Below, piece after piece: positions 18,996 through 29,570 of a stretch of 64,000 nt of DNA. The number at the start of each line of letters is the position of its first letter. Position 1 is the first letter of the stretch. Under the pieces are notes generated by a model, which had not been told where the DNA came from, made no database searches, and saw nothing but the letters and a program-made list of their open reading frames with translations. The stretch is from assembly GCA_963575745.1 (NCBI GenBank), contig CAUYUJ010016062.1, positions 21,001 through 85,000 of the forward strand, read 5' to 3'. The DNA comes from Prorocentrum cordatum. Lineage: Eukaryota; Sar; Dinophyceae; Prorocentrales; Prorocentraceae. The translations under genes and the position numbers were made by a program.

Positions 18996-19190
18996 CGGGT
19001 CGGGCGAAAGGGGGGGATAGCAAAGGGGGGTGTTGAGAATCAGCTCACGTAGCTGGTTTTCCCGGCGCATCCCAGCGCCGGAAGCGGCTACGTATCGAGG
19101 AATGGGCCCCTCGGTGAGGCCGAAACCAGCTGCATGCAGCAGATTTCGTACCCCCCCCTTTCCCAATCCCCCCCTTTCGCCCGGCCCGAG
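18996..19190. mobile_element. Family J element, copy J2
   Basis: CGGGTCGGGCGAAAGGGGGG ... TTTCGCCCGGCCCGAG. Inserted at the left edge of the K sequence that at 13765 reads CCCCACTCGCGTGGCCTGG. A target duplication is not clear here. Confidence 0.8.
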
Positions 19191-19408
19191 TGGCCTGGCT
19201 GACTTGCCCACCTGAATTGGGACATGCGCTGATCCTGGACGGGGACATGGAGACACCCGCAGGGCACCAATAATTACCGCTCGCCCCCGGGGGCCCCTCC
19301 CGGGCCCTGGGGGTGCGCTCCGCCCAGGATCCCGAGGCGACGCAGGCCACCCAGGAAGCCCCCCACAGGGGGAAGACGAGAGAAAAGTAGGAAATAACAT
19401 CAAAATGA
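19191..19408. repeat. Family K repeat, copy K2 (empty site for J1)
   Basis: TGGCCTGGCTGACTTGCCCA/CCTGAATTGGGACATGCGCT continues without interruption where K1 contains J1, then GGGGACATGGAGACACCCGC and CCCCCACAGGGGGAAGACGA. Confidence 0.85.
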
Positions 19409-19639
19409 CCCCCTTTCGCCTGGCCCGACCCACCTCCCCGACCTGCGAGCCCTGGCCGGAGCCCTCCGAGGAGGTGCACGCCCCTGCGCGCGCCGACCCC
19501 GCCGCCTCTCCAGGTGCCGGCGAGGCCCCGCCCGCGGAGGCCCTCTTCGGGGGCACCGGGCAGCCGCGCGCTGCACCTCGGCCTCGCTTGCGCCTGTCGA
19601 GTCGGAATCTCCCACGGGATGGGGGAGGGGTAAATCGGC

Positions 19640-19845
19640 CTCCTCCTCCTCCTCCTGCTCCTCCTGCTCCTCCTCCTGCTCCTCCTGCTCCTGCTCCTCC
19701 TCCTGCTCCTCCTCCTGCTCCTCCTCCTGCTCCTCCTCCTGCTCCTCCTCCTGCTCCTCCCCCTCCTCCCTCCCTCCTCCTCCCCCTCCTCCTCCTCCTC
19801 CTCCTCCTCCTCCTCCTCCTCCTCCTCCTCCTCCTCCTCCTCCAT
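19640..19845. repeat. (CCT)n / (CCTGCT)n tract
   Basis: Begins as CCTGCTCCT hexamer/nonamer phrasing and becomes pure CCT. Preceded by 19409-19639, GC-rich with no recognised gene. Confidence 0.9.
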
Positions 19846-19885
19846 TGCTCGAGGGGGTCTGGGACGCCTATCTCGGGATCCATTA

Positions 19886-20058
19886 TCGGGGATGGACAGA
19901 CCTCCCTTTAGTAAAACGTGGTTTAGTGAAAACGACTTCGGGCCCAAACCTGGCGGGCGCAAGCCTGGAAAATAACGGCCACGGCGCCCTCTCGAAAACC
20001 GAAAACGGACAATTCACTAATCGACGTGTCACTATTGGGGGTTCTGTCCACCCCCGAC
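19886..20058. mobile_element. Family A element, copy A4
   Basis: TCGGGGATGGACAGACCTCC ... CGGGCGCAAGCCTGGAAAAT ... CGACGTGTCACTATTGGGGG ... CCACCCCCGA. Closest to A3. Confidence 0.85.
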
Positions 20059-20202
20059 ATTAAAGGGAGCATGAATTCGATCCGCTGGTGCGCCGAACTG
20101 CCGCAAACCGATGCGCCCGGCATGCCCCACCTATCGGTAACTATCGGGAGCTGCCGGCGGCTGGGGGGAATCTGTTTTGGGCGCTTCGGTGCAAAATCCG
20201 AT

Positions 20203-20206
20203 CGAA

Positions 20207-20252
<46 letters not shown>

Positions 20253-20275
20253 CACAAACACACACAAACGCGCAC
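20203..20275. repeat. (TC)n then (CA)n microsatellite
   Basis: CTCTCTCT run (20206-20248) followed by ACACACAAACACACAC. Confidence 0.9.
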
Positions 20276-20312
20276 ACACACCGGTGCGCCCCCTCCTTTG
20301 CAGGATCCAGAC

Positions 20313-20538
20313 AGGAGGCCTCCCAGATGGGGTCGGAGCAGATGGGGCCGACGGACCGCACCGCATCGCCAGAGCATCGCCGCTGCATCGGCGATGCATC
20401 GCCGATGCATCGGCGGTGCATCGGCGACGTCGGCGTGGGGAAGCACGGCCTCCACACCGAGCCGCACCGGCGACGCCTCGGCGACGCGGCGCGATCCCCC
20501 CGGCCCCGTATCTGCTCGGACCGCAGCAAGGGGGCCTA
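20313..20538. mobile_element. Family E element, copy E2
   Basis: GAGGCCTCCCAGATGGGGTC ... GATGCATCGCCGATGCATCG core ... GCGGCGCGATCCCC ... GGGGGCCT. The ends of the family are inverted repeats (GGCCTCCCAGMTGGGGTCGG), and the core is a run of CGATGCATCG palindromes. Confidence 0.8.
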
Positions 20539-20784
20539 TAGACCTTGGGCCCTGGAGCGCCGCGCGCAGGCCCTGCGCGCCAGGGCTGCGCCGCACACCG
20601 GACGTGACCTTTGTTGTTGCTCCTTGCTGTGCCGATCGGCGCGGGCCCTCGCAGCCCCCCCCCTCCCCCCCCCCGTGGAGTGGATCTCGGCTGCCTTTGA
20701 GGCCTGTGTTCGAGCAGGCGGAGTCTCCCCAACGGTCACGCACGGTCGGTATTAAGCAGGCCCGAAGCCAGACCGCTCCCGGAG

Positions 20785-20935
20785 GAAGAGAAGGAGGAGG
20801 GGCAGGAGGGGGAGGAGGAGGAGCAGGAGGAGGAGGAGGAGGAGGAGGAGGAGGAGGACGAGGAGGAGGAGGAGGAGAAGGAGGGGGAGGAAGGGAGGAG
20901 GAGGAGGAGGAGGAGGAGGAGGAGGAGGAGGAGGC
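20785..20935. repeat. (GGA)n purine tract
   Basis: GGA triplets with GGGG, GCA and GAC interruptions. Confidence 0.95.
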
Positions 20936-22557
20936 CCCCCCTTCCGCCCAACGTCGAAACGACGGATAAAAAAACGCCCACGGCCGCCCGTCCTGTGCGC
21001 TTCGGCCGGGACCTACTCGCCCTCCACCCTCCTCCGCCCTGCCGCTCCCCTCTCCCAGGACCACGAGGAACCCACGGGTGACGTGGGGCGCCATAAGACG
21101 GGCACTGCGACACGAACATCGGCCGTGCTCAACAGATGTGCAGCGAGACACTGCGAGTGGACCTTGGAACAGATCTGGCGGCAACTTTACCCGAACAGAG
21201 GAGTGCCCACTTTCAGTCAGCGGTGCCTCTCCCGCTCCTCCTTACAACTGACCCTGCTCACGACTCCCCTTCCCGCGCCCGAGCCCAACAACACCTGCGC
21301 GTCTTCCTCACCATCAGGAGGACGGATCCGACGCATGGCCTGGTCTGGATGGTAAGCATCGCACAAAGGTCGAGAACATACCATCATACCCTCCGCGTCC
21401 TCCGCCCCCCACAAGCCACACCGGGGGGGGCGGGCAACGGCGCCAAGACCATAGGAATTGGCGCAAGAAGGCTTGCGTGAGGCCAGGCCAGCAATACTGC
21501 AACAGGCGCAGCCGACTAAAGCGTCAATAGGAGAGACAATCGGATGGTGGAGCCAGCTGGGGACGGAGACGGGATCATTGAGACACATAATCTGAACACA
21601 CACTCTTGCAAGACCCAATGCTTTTACTCTTACACCTCGTCCTCCTTCTACCCAATCAGCAACATCCTTCAACTCAGTCAGTGCAGACTGGAAGCGAACA
21701 AAGATGTTCAAACTCCATAAGGAGGTCAGGGAAGACAACAGCGGACTGACAAAGCCTTGAGGGGAGGCTGGGACGGTGAGGAACAAGTCTCGGAAGGCTT
21801 TGCACGGGCTTCAGGAAATATTGGACAGGTGCCGGATGTTCAAACTGTGAAATGGCGTCGAACCACGTTCATAGATTTCGGGGTGCCCCAACCGATAACA
21901 AAATCAGAGTTCGAATAGATAGGGCAAGGGCGACCAACAAACGGGCACTGGATAACAGCAAATAGCAGAAGGGCCGAACGCAGCATTTCCAACATATGCG
22001 TGATTAGCTAAAAAGGGAGAGCATACTTGCTGAAGAAGATGCCATTCTAAGTCGTAGAAACAGTCAGTTGGGCACAGAACAAGCCCCAACGCTCGCTCTG
22101 TGACCCTGAGGAGCCGTGCTGGAATCAATACCACTCAGGTGCCATCGCGCATCACCCTCGCTTCTATATGCTGCGCGAACAACAACGAGACTGCCGCATA
22201 AAATTGATCAAGCGAACTACTCCAGGTTGAATATCACCTCCACGTCCCCCTTTGCTCGACGGCGCTCGCCAATGCCGCACTACAACAAAAATAAGAGCGG
22301 CAAACTGCACGGGGTGGAAACGACAAAGCATCACGTCGAGCACAACGCCCGTCAGGAGATGCGCAAGAACGCAGCTTTGGCAACAGCCGCCGATAGATGC
22401 TTGCATGCTGTAACGGCTACACAGCCATGCCACCTCTGGGGTGCTCGACTCTGGCACGAGCGTGGCACAAGAACGCGGAGCGGCGATGAGAGATGCGCTT
22501 CTCCTCCTCCGCCGCCTCCACATCCACCTGGCCCTCTACGCCGATTCCTTCTCCTCC
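20936..22557. other. Longest element-poor spacer of the left half
   Basis: About 1.6 kb with little recognised repeat sequence. Minus-strand frames 21217-21786 (190 codons, e.g. FVSPLLSSLTSLWSLNIFVR) and 21904-22134 have protein-like composition, but I recognise no family and the frames are interrupted, so an unidentified relic gene is possible. No RNA gene seen. Confidence 0.35.
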
Positions 22558-22710
22558 TCGGACTACCTACCGAACCACCCCAACCCAGCCGGAAGACCCA
22601 AACTTCGGGGGTGTGGGGGGCTACGGGCTCCATGCTTTTGTTCCCCGAGGACCCTCCCAAAAAGGAATGGGGGGCAACTTGGGGCCGTGTGGCTTGGTGG
22701 GTGGTGAGAC
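22558..22710. mobile_element. Family I element, copy I3
   Basis: CTACCTACCGAACCACCCCA/ACCCAGCCGGAAGACCC ... GGGCTCCATGCTTTTGTTCC ... GTGGCTTGGTGGGTGGTGAG. More diverged than I1 and I2. Confidence 0.75.
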
Positions 22711-22739
22711 GGGGGGCCCGAACGGACCTTCCGAGCCCT

Positions 22740-22930
22740 CGGCTTGGAGAGGCCCCGAGAAGGCCCCGAGAGGCCCCCAGAGGCCCCCAGAGCAGGCTCC
22801 GGGAGAGCCACAGCCACGCCCCCCAGGAAGCTCCAGAGCGCCCTCGCGAGGCAGCCTCGCGAGGGCGCCTCGCGTGGGGACCTCTTGGGCGCCCCGCCGA
22901 GGCCCCCAAGAGGTCCCCACGAGGCCCCCG
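22740..22930. repeat. Family O degenerate minisatellite
   Basis: CCCCGAGAGGCCCCCAGAGG-type units and a GCCTCGCGAGGGCGCCTCGCG palindromic centre (near 22853-22875). Confidence 0.6.
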
Positions 22931-23205
22931 CAAGGCCGCCGGGTGTGGCTCGGGCGGGTCGGTGGGTGGCGATCCTCTGCGTCGCCGCCCCTCCGAAGCC
23001 TCGCCCATCGCTCGGACGCCCATCCCTCGTGCAGTCTTCGACTCCGTGCGTACAGTATGCGGCCTGACTTAGAAAATCCGAAGAAACACCAGGGGGTCCC
23101 GCCGCCAAAAAGGTAGCGGAGCTCATGCAAACCCAAGGAACGACCGAGCCCCTTTTGAAAAATAGGTGTTCCTTATTCAAGCCGGACCCTGTACTCTCCG
23201 TAAGA

Positions 23206-23382
23206 TTCGGCGGTGGACAAACCTGCCTTTGGTAATCCTCCCTTTCGCGAAAAAGGCCTAGAGCCGAACCCGACGGACCTATAGACCCACAGAAACGACG
23301 GCCGCGACGCCCTCTCTCGCGAACCGGAGACGGCCAATTCGCTCATCGACGTGTCAGGGTGGGAGGCCGATCCACCCCCGAA
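23206..23382. mobile_element. Family A element, copy A5
   Basis: TTCGGCGGTGGACAAACCTG ... CGACGTGTCAGGGTGGGAGG ... CCACCCCCGAAA. Complete. Confidence 0.85.
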
Positions 23383-23419
23383 AGAGGAACCATAATGCTC
23401 CTCGATGGCCCTCGCCGAA

Positions 23420-23610
23420 GAATCGGGGACCTGCTGACCCGGGTCAATCCAGACCCGGGTCAGTCAGGCCTTGCAGAATCCCGCAAAATCCTGCACCCAA
23501 GCCCGGGCCAACGCGAAGGATCCTGCAAGGCCCTGCAGGAGCCTGCGCCCAAGCCTGGCTCAGTGCGACCCTGGCCCTGCAAGATCCTGCAAGATCCGGC
23601 GCTCTGGCCG
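23420..23610. repeat. CCTGCA-rich repeat (relative of F blocks)
   Basis: GACCCGGGTCAATCCAGACC, GTGCGACCCTGGCCCTGCAA and AAGATCCTGCAAGATCC phrases as in 3840-3920, 4125-4195 and 5515-5585. Confidence 0.7.
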
Positions 23611-23820
23611 ACCCCCGTCTGCGTTGACCCCCGCCTCGAGGCCCCCGAAAGAAACAGACATGCACACGTCCGGGCGCTACCACGGCGCGGCTCTTGCGCG
23701 CCCAGTGGCGAGCTGCCGCGGCGCGGCGCGGCGCCCGCCGGGAGCGGGCCGCCTGGCCGACGGGCAGAGCCAAAGCCACGGCCACATGGGGGCCGCCAGC
23801 TGTGGAGCGGCAGCGCCTCC

Positions 23821-24174
23821 GCTCGCCCGCGCTCGGGCGGCCACTCCTCGTGCAGCGTTCGATCGCATGGGCTTGGAGGTGAAGCAATGCAATGTCGCTG
23901 CAACGCATCTGCCAGCAAGTGGGCGACACGCTGGCCTCCACCCAGGATGGCCGGCTGTGCCTGGAAGCACCCCGACAGGTGAGATGAATGCTCTGCAGAA
24001 CATTGGAACCGCCAATGGGGGAGAGGGAGGACGCACGAGAGCAGAGAGGGAGGGGGGAGAGGGGAGAAGGCCAGGAGCAGTGTTCGATCTCGTGCGTGTA
24101 GACTCTCGATAGATGCCTCAAAGAGGCTCCTCGATGGTCCTCGCCGAGAAAAAATCGCACGCCTGAGAGATGCT
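23821..24174. mobile_element. Family L element, copy L3, expanded
   Basis: GCTCGGGCGGCCACTCCTCG, CGATCTCGTGCGTGTAGACT, GGCTCCTCGATGGTCCTCGC and GCACGCCTGAGAGATGC follow the L order with about 200 bp of extra sequence inside (23870-24080). No gene seen in the insert. Confidence 0.55.
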
Positions 24175-24449
24175 AGCGAAGTGTCGGACGAGTATCGCTT
24201 CCCAGAGCCAGGCACGTGAAATCCTTCCAGTTTCGGTACCTGCTTGGTGCTCAAAGTTCTTTCTGGCGATCAAGGCTGAGATAGGTTGGAACATCGTGAC
24301 ATTACCATCGGGACCGCTAGATGAGGAATGGAATCCCCTTCTCTTGGACACCATGAGCGCCTGGGTCTGGGGAACGCCAGAGGCGCAACCACGAAAGAGC
24401 CCCATCAGTAACGGCGGGCCCATTCTGCACCCGACCTGTTCTGAGTTTG

Positions 24450-24648
24450 CGGCAGGCGAGCGAGGGGCCGAGGTGAAACGGAGGAGGCCCTCTCAGAAGG
24501 CAGCGGGGCTTCTCAGAAGGCCCTTGGCCTTCGGAGAGGTGGTCTGTGCCTTCGGGAAGGCTTGGAGCACTTCTCAGAAGACCCCGAAACGTCCAGACCT
24601 CCTGAGAATGCCCGTCCCCTCTCACTTCCCCCCTGGGAGCGCCGCCGA
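24450..24648. mobile_element. Family M element, copy M2
   Basis: GGCAGGCGAGCGAGGGGCCG ... CTCTCACTTCCCCCCTGGGA/GCGCCGCC. The interior has TTCTCAGAAGGC repeats. It lies directly before S3. The 24175-24449 stretch before it is unassigned. Confidence 0.8.
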
Positions 24649-24659
24649 GTCAAGGCTGT

Positions 24660-24858
24660 ACAGTCGAAATCTATCGTACGGACGGGCGGTAAGGACGCGA
24701 TGGTCTCGGAAGCCGAAGCTGATACTTTTTGGGCGGCGGACTGCCAACACCCTGAAGGGCTAGCCAACCAACAAAAACTGCAAAGGACGGGCCGCAGAGG
24801 CAAATACGCAAGGGTGCCCTCAGGATATCCGTGCGTCCTTACTATGAGTCTTGGCTGT
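24660..24858. mobile_element. Family S element, copy S3
   Basis: ACAGTCGAAATCTATCGTAC at the left and the inverse of ACAGCCAAGACTCATAGTAA at the right. The inner CGGTAAGGACGCG and GCGTCCTTACTAT continue the inversion. Confidence 0.8.
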
Positions 24859-25565
24859 AGCCCAAGGGAGTCCATTCCCCCCCCCATGTCTTTCTGATCC
24901 CCCCCCGAGGATGGCAAGCGGGGTCTGGCCCGTCTCCACATGCCTGTCCTCTTCGTGGTGCTGTGCTCTGCTTGGGGATGCATCTCCCCAGGACCAGCTG
25001 CCCCTGAGATGCGGCCCGAATCCTGTGCCACTGCTTGCTATCTGTGAGCGTGTACGCACATGCACACTTTCTGCGCCGGCGGCGAGGCAGAGGCAGTCCG
25101 CTCCAACCTGTGGCTATTTGAGGCAACCGACAGGCGGGTTGTCCGGCGTGCACGAGGGGGGGCACAAGCCGCACATGCACACATGTGCAGGCGCGTTGGT
25201 GCCATACGATTTCATCGCCGTGGCCATGTGAAACCGCATTGCGCTGCTGTCAGCCTCTCCGCGTCCAGGAGGCCAGCCACGGCGCCGTTGGATTGACGAC
25301 GTGCAGCTCTGACGGCGCATGGTTCCCTGGCTTCCACCCGAGCTCTGCCTAGGGCCGACTTGTTCGATCGGGCGCAACGCAACGCTGTCATCATCGACAC
25401 GTCAAGCAAGGACCCGGAATACAAACGCGTGGCACAAGTGTACCCCTCCTGACGCTCATCCTCATGCCCGTCCTACCCCTCCTGCTCCGCATCATCCTAC
25501 TCATCGTCAGCGTACGAAGCATCATGAACACACTCATCAGACACATCATCTTCACTAACATCATC
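24859..25565. other. Unassigned spacer with a LINE-tail-like phrase
   Basis: No gene is supported. One plus-strand frame at 25240-25305 reads SPRPGGQPRRRWIDDVQL before a stop, similar in form to the arginine/tryptophan/Asp-Asp motif at the tail of many LINE polymerases, but the context is not coding. Confidence 0.3.
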
Positions 25566-25960
25566 AACGACGCCAGCAACATCACCGATAACACCATTGG
25601 GATAGTACTGCTAGCCATGCCTTCACGTCAAACTCGCGTATCATCATAATTAGCATCCTGATTCGAATCACCATCATCACCATCACCAGCAGCAGCATCA
25701 TCATTGCCGTCATCAGCATCATCATCTGCATCAACATCATCATCCTCATCGACATCCTCCTGCTCCTCCTCCTCATCATCATCAACAACATGATCCTCAT
25801 CCTCATCCTCATCGGAAGCATCAACTTCCGTCTCATTCCCATCACCATCATTATTAACACCGCTACGCGAATCATCAACACCGCTACGCTGTGCACATCG
25901 TCACTGCCATCGTCTTACCCATCGCCATCCTCATCATCACCACCATGCGCATCATCCTCG
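25566..25960. repeat. (CAT)n / (ATC)n microsatellite region
   Basis: Irregular CATCATCAT/CATCCTCAT triplets over almost 400 bp. The methionine-rich minus frame is a repeat artefact. The only long AT-rich triplet repeat in the window. Confidence 0.9.
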
Positions 25961-27239
25961 TCGTCGGCCAAGTGTTCCCGGAAAAGCACATCCGGCCGAC
26001 TGCGCGCCTCAGGGAGTCTCTTGGAAGCGTTTCGGGGGGGTGGGGGGGGGGAGCGGGCTCATGGAATTTGTTTGAAGGCTCTCTCGGGCTGTGGTTTCGG
26101 GAGCCTCCCGGGCCGTCTGGAACATATGATAGATACGTTCTAAGAACTCCGCCATCAGAGAAAGACATGATAGATTCGGGAGGCCCCGGCAAGACCGGTC
26201 CGCATCCATGGGATGAGGGCGAGGGGGCCGTCGGGAATTGGAGGCACAGTGGGCACTGAATCCGACAGGTATCGAGGCAGCGGTGGCAGAGTAGGCTGCT
26301 CGCCAGGAGGCACGGTGCGACGGCCAGGGTAAGGCATGCTGATGCACCAGCTCCCCAAACCCACGTTTCTGTAATCCTCCGCGGTGTTGAAGGTCGTAAC
26401 GTTGAAGTTGCGGTAGAACCACCTTACACGCGGAACGGCATCGCTGGGTCACCGCGACGCCACGAGGCTTCAAGCACGCTGAAACATGTGTCCATCCTTC
26501 CGAAGCACGCTCTTAATTCCAAGGGTACAGCTGGTGGCATGCTTCAACCATTCCCACATGCATCCATATCAATGCTCATGTGCTGCACATCGATGCCCCT
26601 CCTCTGGGTGTTGTTCGCGTCTATGATCCTGGCACTGGGCAGCAAGACGAGGGAGAAGATACCGATCCAAAATCGAGAAGACCAGATCCAAATAGCACTT
26701 GCTCGGACCGAGTGGACAGCGTGCAAGATTGCAATACACATCACAAGACTTGAAGTACACAACTCACGCAATCCCAAAGCTTACAAAACAATTCATGCAC
26801 ACCAGCGCCGCAGTGTAGAACCTAGGATGTGTCAGAGGGCCCATGGCTGCACCTCAATTGCCAAAGCATGAACCTCAAATGGTTTCAAATCATGTTTTCT
26901 GACCTGGACGGCTGCTGGTCCGATGTTCGCATCGTTGAGTAACTGATGCCTTGGACAATGCTGGTCACCTGCACCAGATGCAGACGCTGCGCGCTGTACC
27001 CTACTAGCAAGCGCCTCGTGACCACTTGCATTAGTGGAAACTCCACACTTCAAACACCGATAAACGTTTGCATGGCCGACACATCAAAACGACCGCACGT
27101 CACGAGCCGTAATACATGGCTTGCCACAGGGGTTCCTTTCGTGCCAAACCCTACCGCTCTTGGTTGTGGCTCTTTTTCCCAAATAACGCTCTCTGGGCCT
27201 TCGGCCCGTCCCGCCGACCACCCGAAGGCCCGCCATTCC
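25961..27239. other. Element-poor spacer, moderate GC
   Basis: No element ends and no recognised gene in about 1.3 kb. Minus-strand frames around 26009-26473 and plus-strand frames around 26488-27170 are protein-like in composition but short and unrecognised. A diverged exon or relic is possible. Confidence 0.35.
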
Positions 27240-27705
27240 CGAACAAATTGTCCCCGAGATGGCCCAAGATGGCCTCCAAGACGCCTCCAAGATGGCCAAG
27301 AAGGCCTCCAAGACCTTTACGATGGCCCCAAGATGCCTCCAAGACGGCCCAACATGCATCCACGACGGCCTAAGATAGCCTCAAGATGGCCCAAGCTGGC
27401 CAAGAGGCCCCCAAGAGGCCTCCAAGACGGCCCAAGAGGCTTCGAAGAGGCCCGCTAGGAAGGCCCGAAGGGACCACCATCATTGATTGTCAGAAGGTTT
27501 TGGAAGGACTTGGGCATTTCCTTTTTCTTCTGTTCGGCCTTCCGACGGCCCGACCGAGACGGCCCAAGGGCCCCCAAAGATCGCCCCACCATCGTCCAAG
27601 AGGCCTCCAAGATGCCGCCAGAACGGCCCAAGAGGCCCCCAAGACTGCCCCAAGGGGGTCCCAAGACGGCCCACGAGGCCTCCAAAGCGCCCAAGAGCAC
27701 CCGAC
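27240..27705. repeat. Family O degenerate minisatellite
   Basis: Two blocks (27255-27475 and 27540-27705) of roughly 12-15 bp units such as CCAAGATGGCCC and CCAAGAGGCCTC, separated by AT-richer sequence with CATCATTGATTGTCAGAAGG. Confidence 0.75.
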
Positions 27706-27816
27706 GCGACTCGATTCATTCCATTATGATAGAGCGGGGGGCGGCCGCAGGGGGGCGAAGCCCTTACGGATGTATACACAGGCACCCGCACACGAATTTC
27801 GCATGTACCTTTAGGT

Positions 27817-27872
27817 AGGGTGGCGGTGTAAAAGTCTCTGGCTTTCAGTGGTGATTTGTACACCGCCACCCT
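27817..27872. repeat. Short hairpin, 14-bp arms
   Basis: AGGGTGGCGGTGTA ... TACACCGCCACCCT, perfect arms around a 28-bp loop. Not followed by a T-run, so probably not a terminator; perhaps a minimal foldback element. 27706-27816 and 27873-28108 show nothing else. Confidence 0.8.
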
Positions 27873-28108
27873 CCCCTGAGGCCAAGGAATAATCCATCAT
27901 AAGGTTTCTACGTAAGTCAATTTATCTGTTGCGGATTACATCCCAAGAACTTCTCCACACGCCGCCTGGACTCACCGGAAGAACCACGCATCTTGAAACG
28001 CACGCGGGGTCCTGAACTCCTGCGTGCCGTCCGCGAGCTCCGAAGCGTCAGAGACGTTGGCGTCATCCTGGGATGGGGAGCCAGGAAGACGGGACTCGAT
28101 CCTGCACT

Positions 28109-28296
28109 TGGCGGCGAGCCAGCGGGGGAACTGAGAAGGAGCGGGCCTTCTCAACAGGCTCAGGAATCTTCCGGCCTTCTGAGAAGTGTTCTGAACCTTG
28201 CCCGAAGAGCCAGGAAACCTCGGCCTTCCGAGTCGTCCCGCCGCCTTCTCAGAGGACCTTTTCCTCCTCGCTTCCCCCCCCTTCGCCCGCTGGCAG
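28109..28296. mobile_element. Family M element, copy M3
   Basis: TGGCGGCGAGCCAGCGGGGG ... CCTCGCTTCCCCCCCCTTCG/CCCGCTGGC with CTTCTGAGAAG in the interior. Its right half is carried into the tandem duplication that follows. Confidence 0.75.
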
Positions 28297-28616
28297 GAGC
28301 AACAAAAAACATAGGGCCCTGCGGGAAGCGGGTCCTGGACCCCGGGCCGGGCCACCCCCCGAGACCGTGTGTTTTTTGTTTGTTTTCCGGGGGCGCCTGG
28401 AAACGGCAGACCTCGGCCTTCCGAGTCGTCCCTCCGCCCTCTCAGAGGACCCCCTCCTCCTCCTCACTCTTCCCCCCCCTCGCTCGCTGGCGCAAACAGA
28501 AAACATGTAGGGCCCTGCGGGAAGCGGGTCCTTGGCCCCGGGCCGGGCCTCCCCCCAAGAGACCGTGTGTTTTTTTGTTTGTTCTCCTGGGGAGCACACC
28601 GGAAACGGCAGCACAC
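28218..28616. repeat. Tandem duplication, about 193-bp unit (family N)
   Basis: CCTCGGCCTTCCGAGTCGTC starts both units (28218 and 28411). Each continues through TCTCAGAGGACC, GGGCCCTGCGGGAAGCGGGT, GACCGTGTGTTTTTTGTTTG and ends GGAAACGGCAG. The unit begins inside M3, so M3 was partly duplicated. Confidence 0.9.
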
Positions 28617-28636
28617 CGCTGGGCCTGGCGATATAC

Positions 28637-28806
28637 ACGGTCGACCCATATCACAAGGAGATCCTTGACTTGGCCTGCACTGCATCCCACTCTTTCGTCC
28701 GACCCACTCTCTTCGTTTCCAGTGCACTCGAGGGTGACTGGAGAGGACGCGCCAGAGGACCCAAAAACCCTCCGAAGGCATCCTTGATTTGGCAGGGTCG
28801 ACCACA
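28637..28806. mobile_element. Family S element, copy S4 (diverged)
   Basis: ACGGTCGACCCATATCACAA/GGAGATCC at the left and the inverse of TGTGGTCGACCCTGCCAAAT at the right. The interior is unlike S1. Confidence 0.6.
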
Positions 28807-28956
28807 CTGAGTCAATTCTACTGTAATTACCGATGCCACCTAACTGCGCGCCCTCCCGCGCCCGCGCCACGCCCCTGGAGGAGGGCAGCCGCTCTGGCCC
28901 AGGCCGCGACGCGCGGATGGCTTCTCTGTTCGCGCCCCTCGGGGGTGGCCTGGTGC

Positions 28957-29237
28957 AGAGCCAACCCGCATGATAAGGATGCGCGGTAAGGATGCAAAGG
29001 AAGGCCTTTCGGCGGTGGACAAACCTCCCTGTAGCAAAGCTCTCCTTAATGAAAACGGCCTGGGACCGGAACCGACGGACCTGGACCCGCAAAAATGACG
29101 ACCGCGACGCCCTCTCGCGAACCGAAAACGGCCAATTCCTTCATCGACGTGTCAGGGTAGGAGGTCTTTCCACCCGCGAAAGTAGGATGCGAGGGAGGTC
29201 ACCTTGGACAGTTGCACATCCTCGCTGTGCGGGCTGT
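28957..29237. mobile_element. Family S element, copy S5, hosting A6
   Basis: AGAGCCAACCCGCATGATAA/GGATGCGCGGTAAGG at the left, A6 in the middle, then AGGATGCGAGGGAGGTCACC and GCACATCCTCGCTGTGCGGG/CTGT at the right. The ends are inverted repeats. Confidence 0.8.
29007..29181. mobile_element. Family A element, copy A6, nested in S5
   Basis: TTTCGGCGGTGGACAAACCT ... CGACGTGTCAGGGTAGGAGG ... CCACCCGCGAAA. Confidence 0.85.
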
Positions 29238-29293
29238 TTGCAGGCAGGAGGGCGGAGCCGAAAAGAGGTTCGCGGAGAACTACGACGAAGCCA

Positions 29294-29449
29294 GAACGAG
29301 GATAAACTCGGGTGAGGGTACGAGAATCGAGAATCGCTGAGATCCGACGGCTCTGGAGGATGTCTCGGGCGCCGCGGCCTTGTCGGAGCGTTCTGGAACG
29401 CTCTGAGAGCGTTTCGGCACTCTCTGCATATAATTTATCCCCGTCCTAG
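29294..29449. mobile_element. Family Q element, copy Q3
   Basis: AACGAGGATAAACTCGGGTG ... GGAGGATGTCTCGGGCGCCG ... GAGCGTTCTGGAACGCTCTG ... AATTTATCCCCGTCCTAG. Ends are inverted (GAGGATAAA / TTTATCCCC). Confidence 0.75.
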
Positions 29450-29455
29450 CCTTGG

Positions 29456-29570
29456 GTCGGGCATGTCCTCCTACAGGCGGATCTTGCAAGACAAATGCAC
29501 AATAATCAAAACATACCCCAACATTGTCAACAAAAACTTGAAGGACTATTTTTGTGGGACGTGCCAGGCT
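29456..29570. mobile_element. Family B element, copy B4 (right end lost)
   Basis: GGTCGGGCATGTCCTCCTAC/AGGCGGATCTTGCAAGACAAA ... GAAGGACTATTTTTGTGGGA then unrelated sequence. Confidence 0.7.

Larger units (their letters stand above)
22998..23685. mobile_element. Family L element, copy L2, split and hosting A5
   Basis: Left GCCCATCGCTCGGACGCCCA ... CGACTCCGTGCGT, then unrelated sequence with A5, then ATGCTCCTCGATGGCCCTCG (23396) and finally CATGCACACGTCCGGGCGCT (23660). The L order is kept but expanded by several insertions. Confidence 0.6.
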
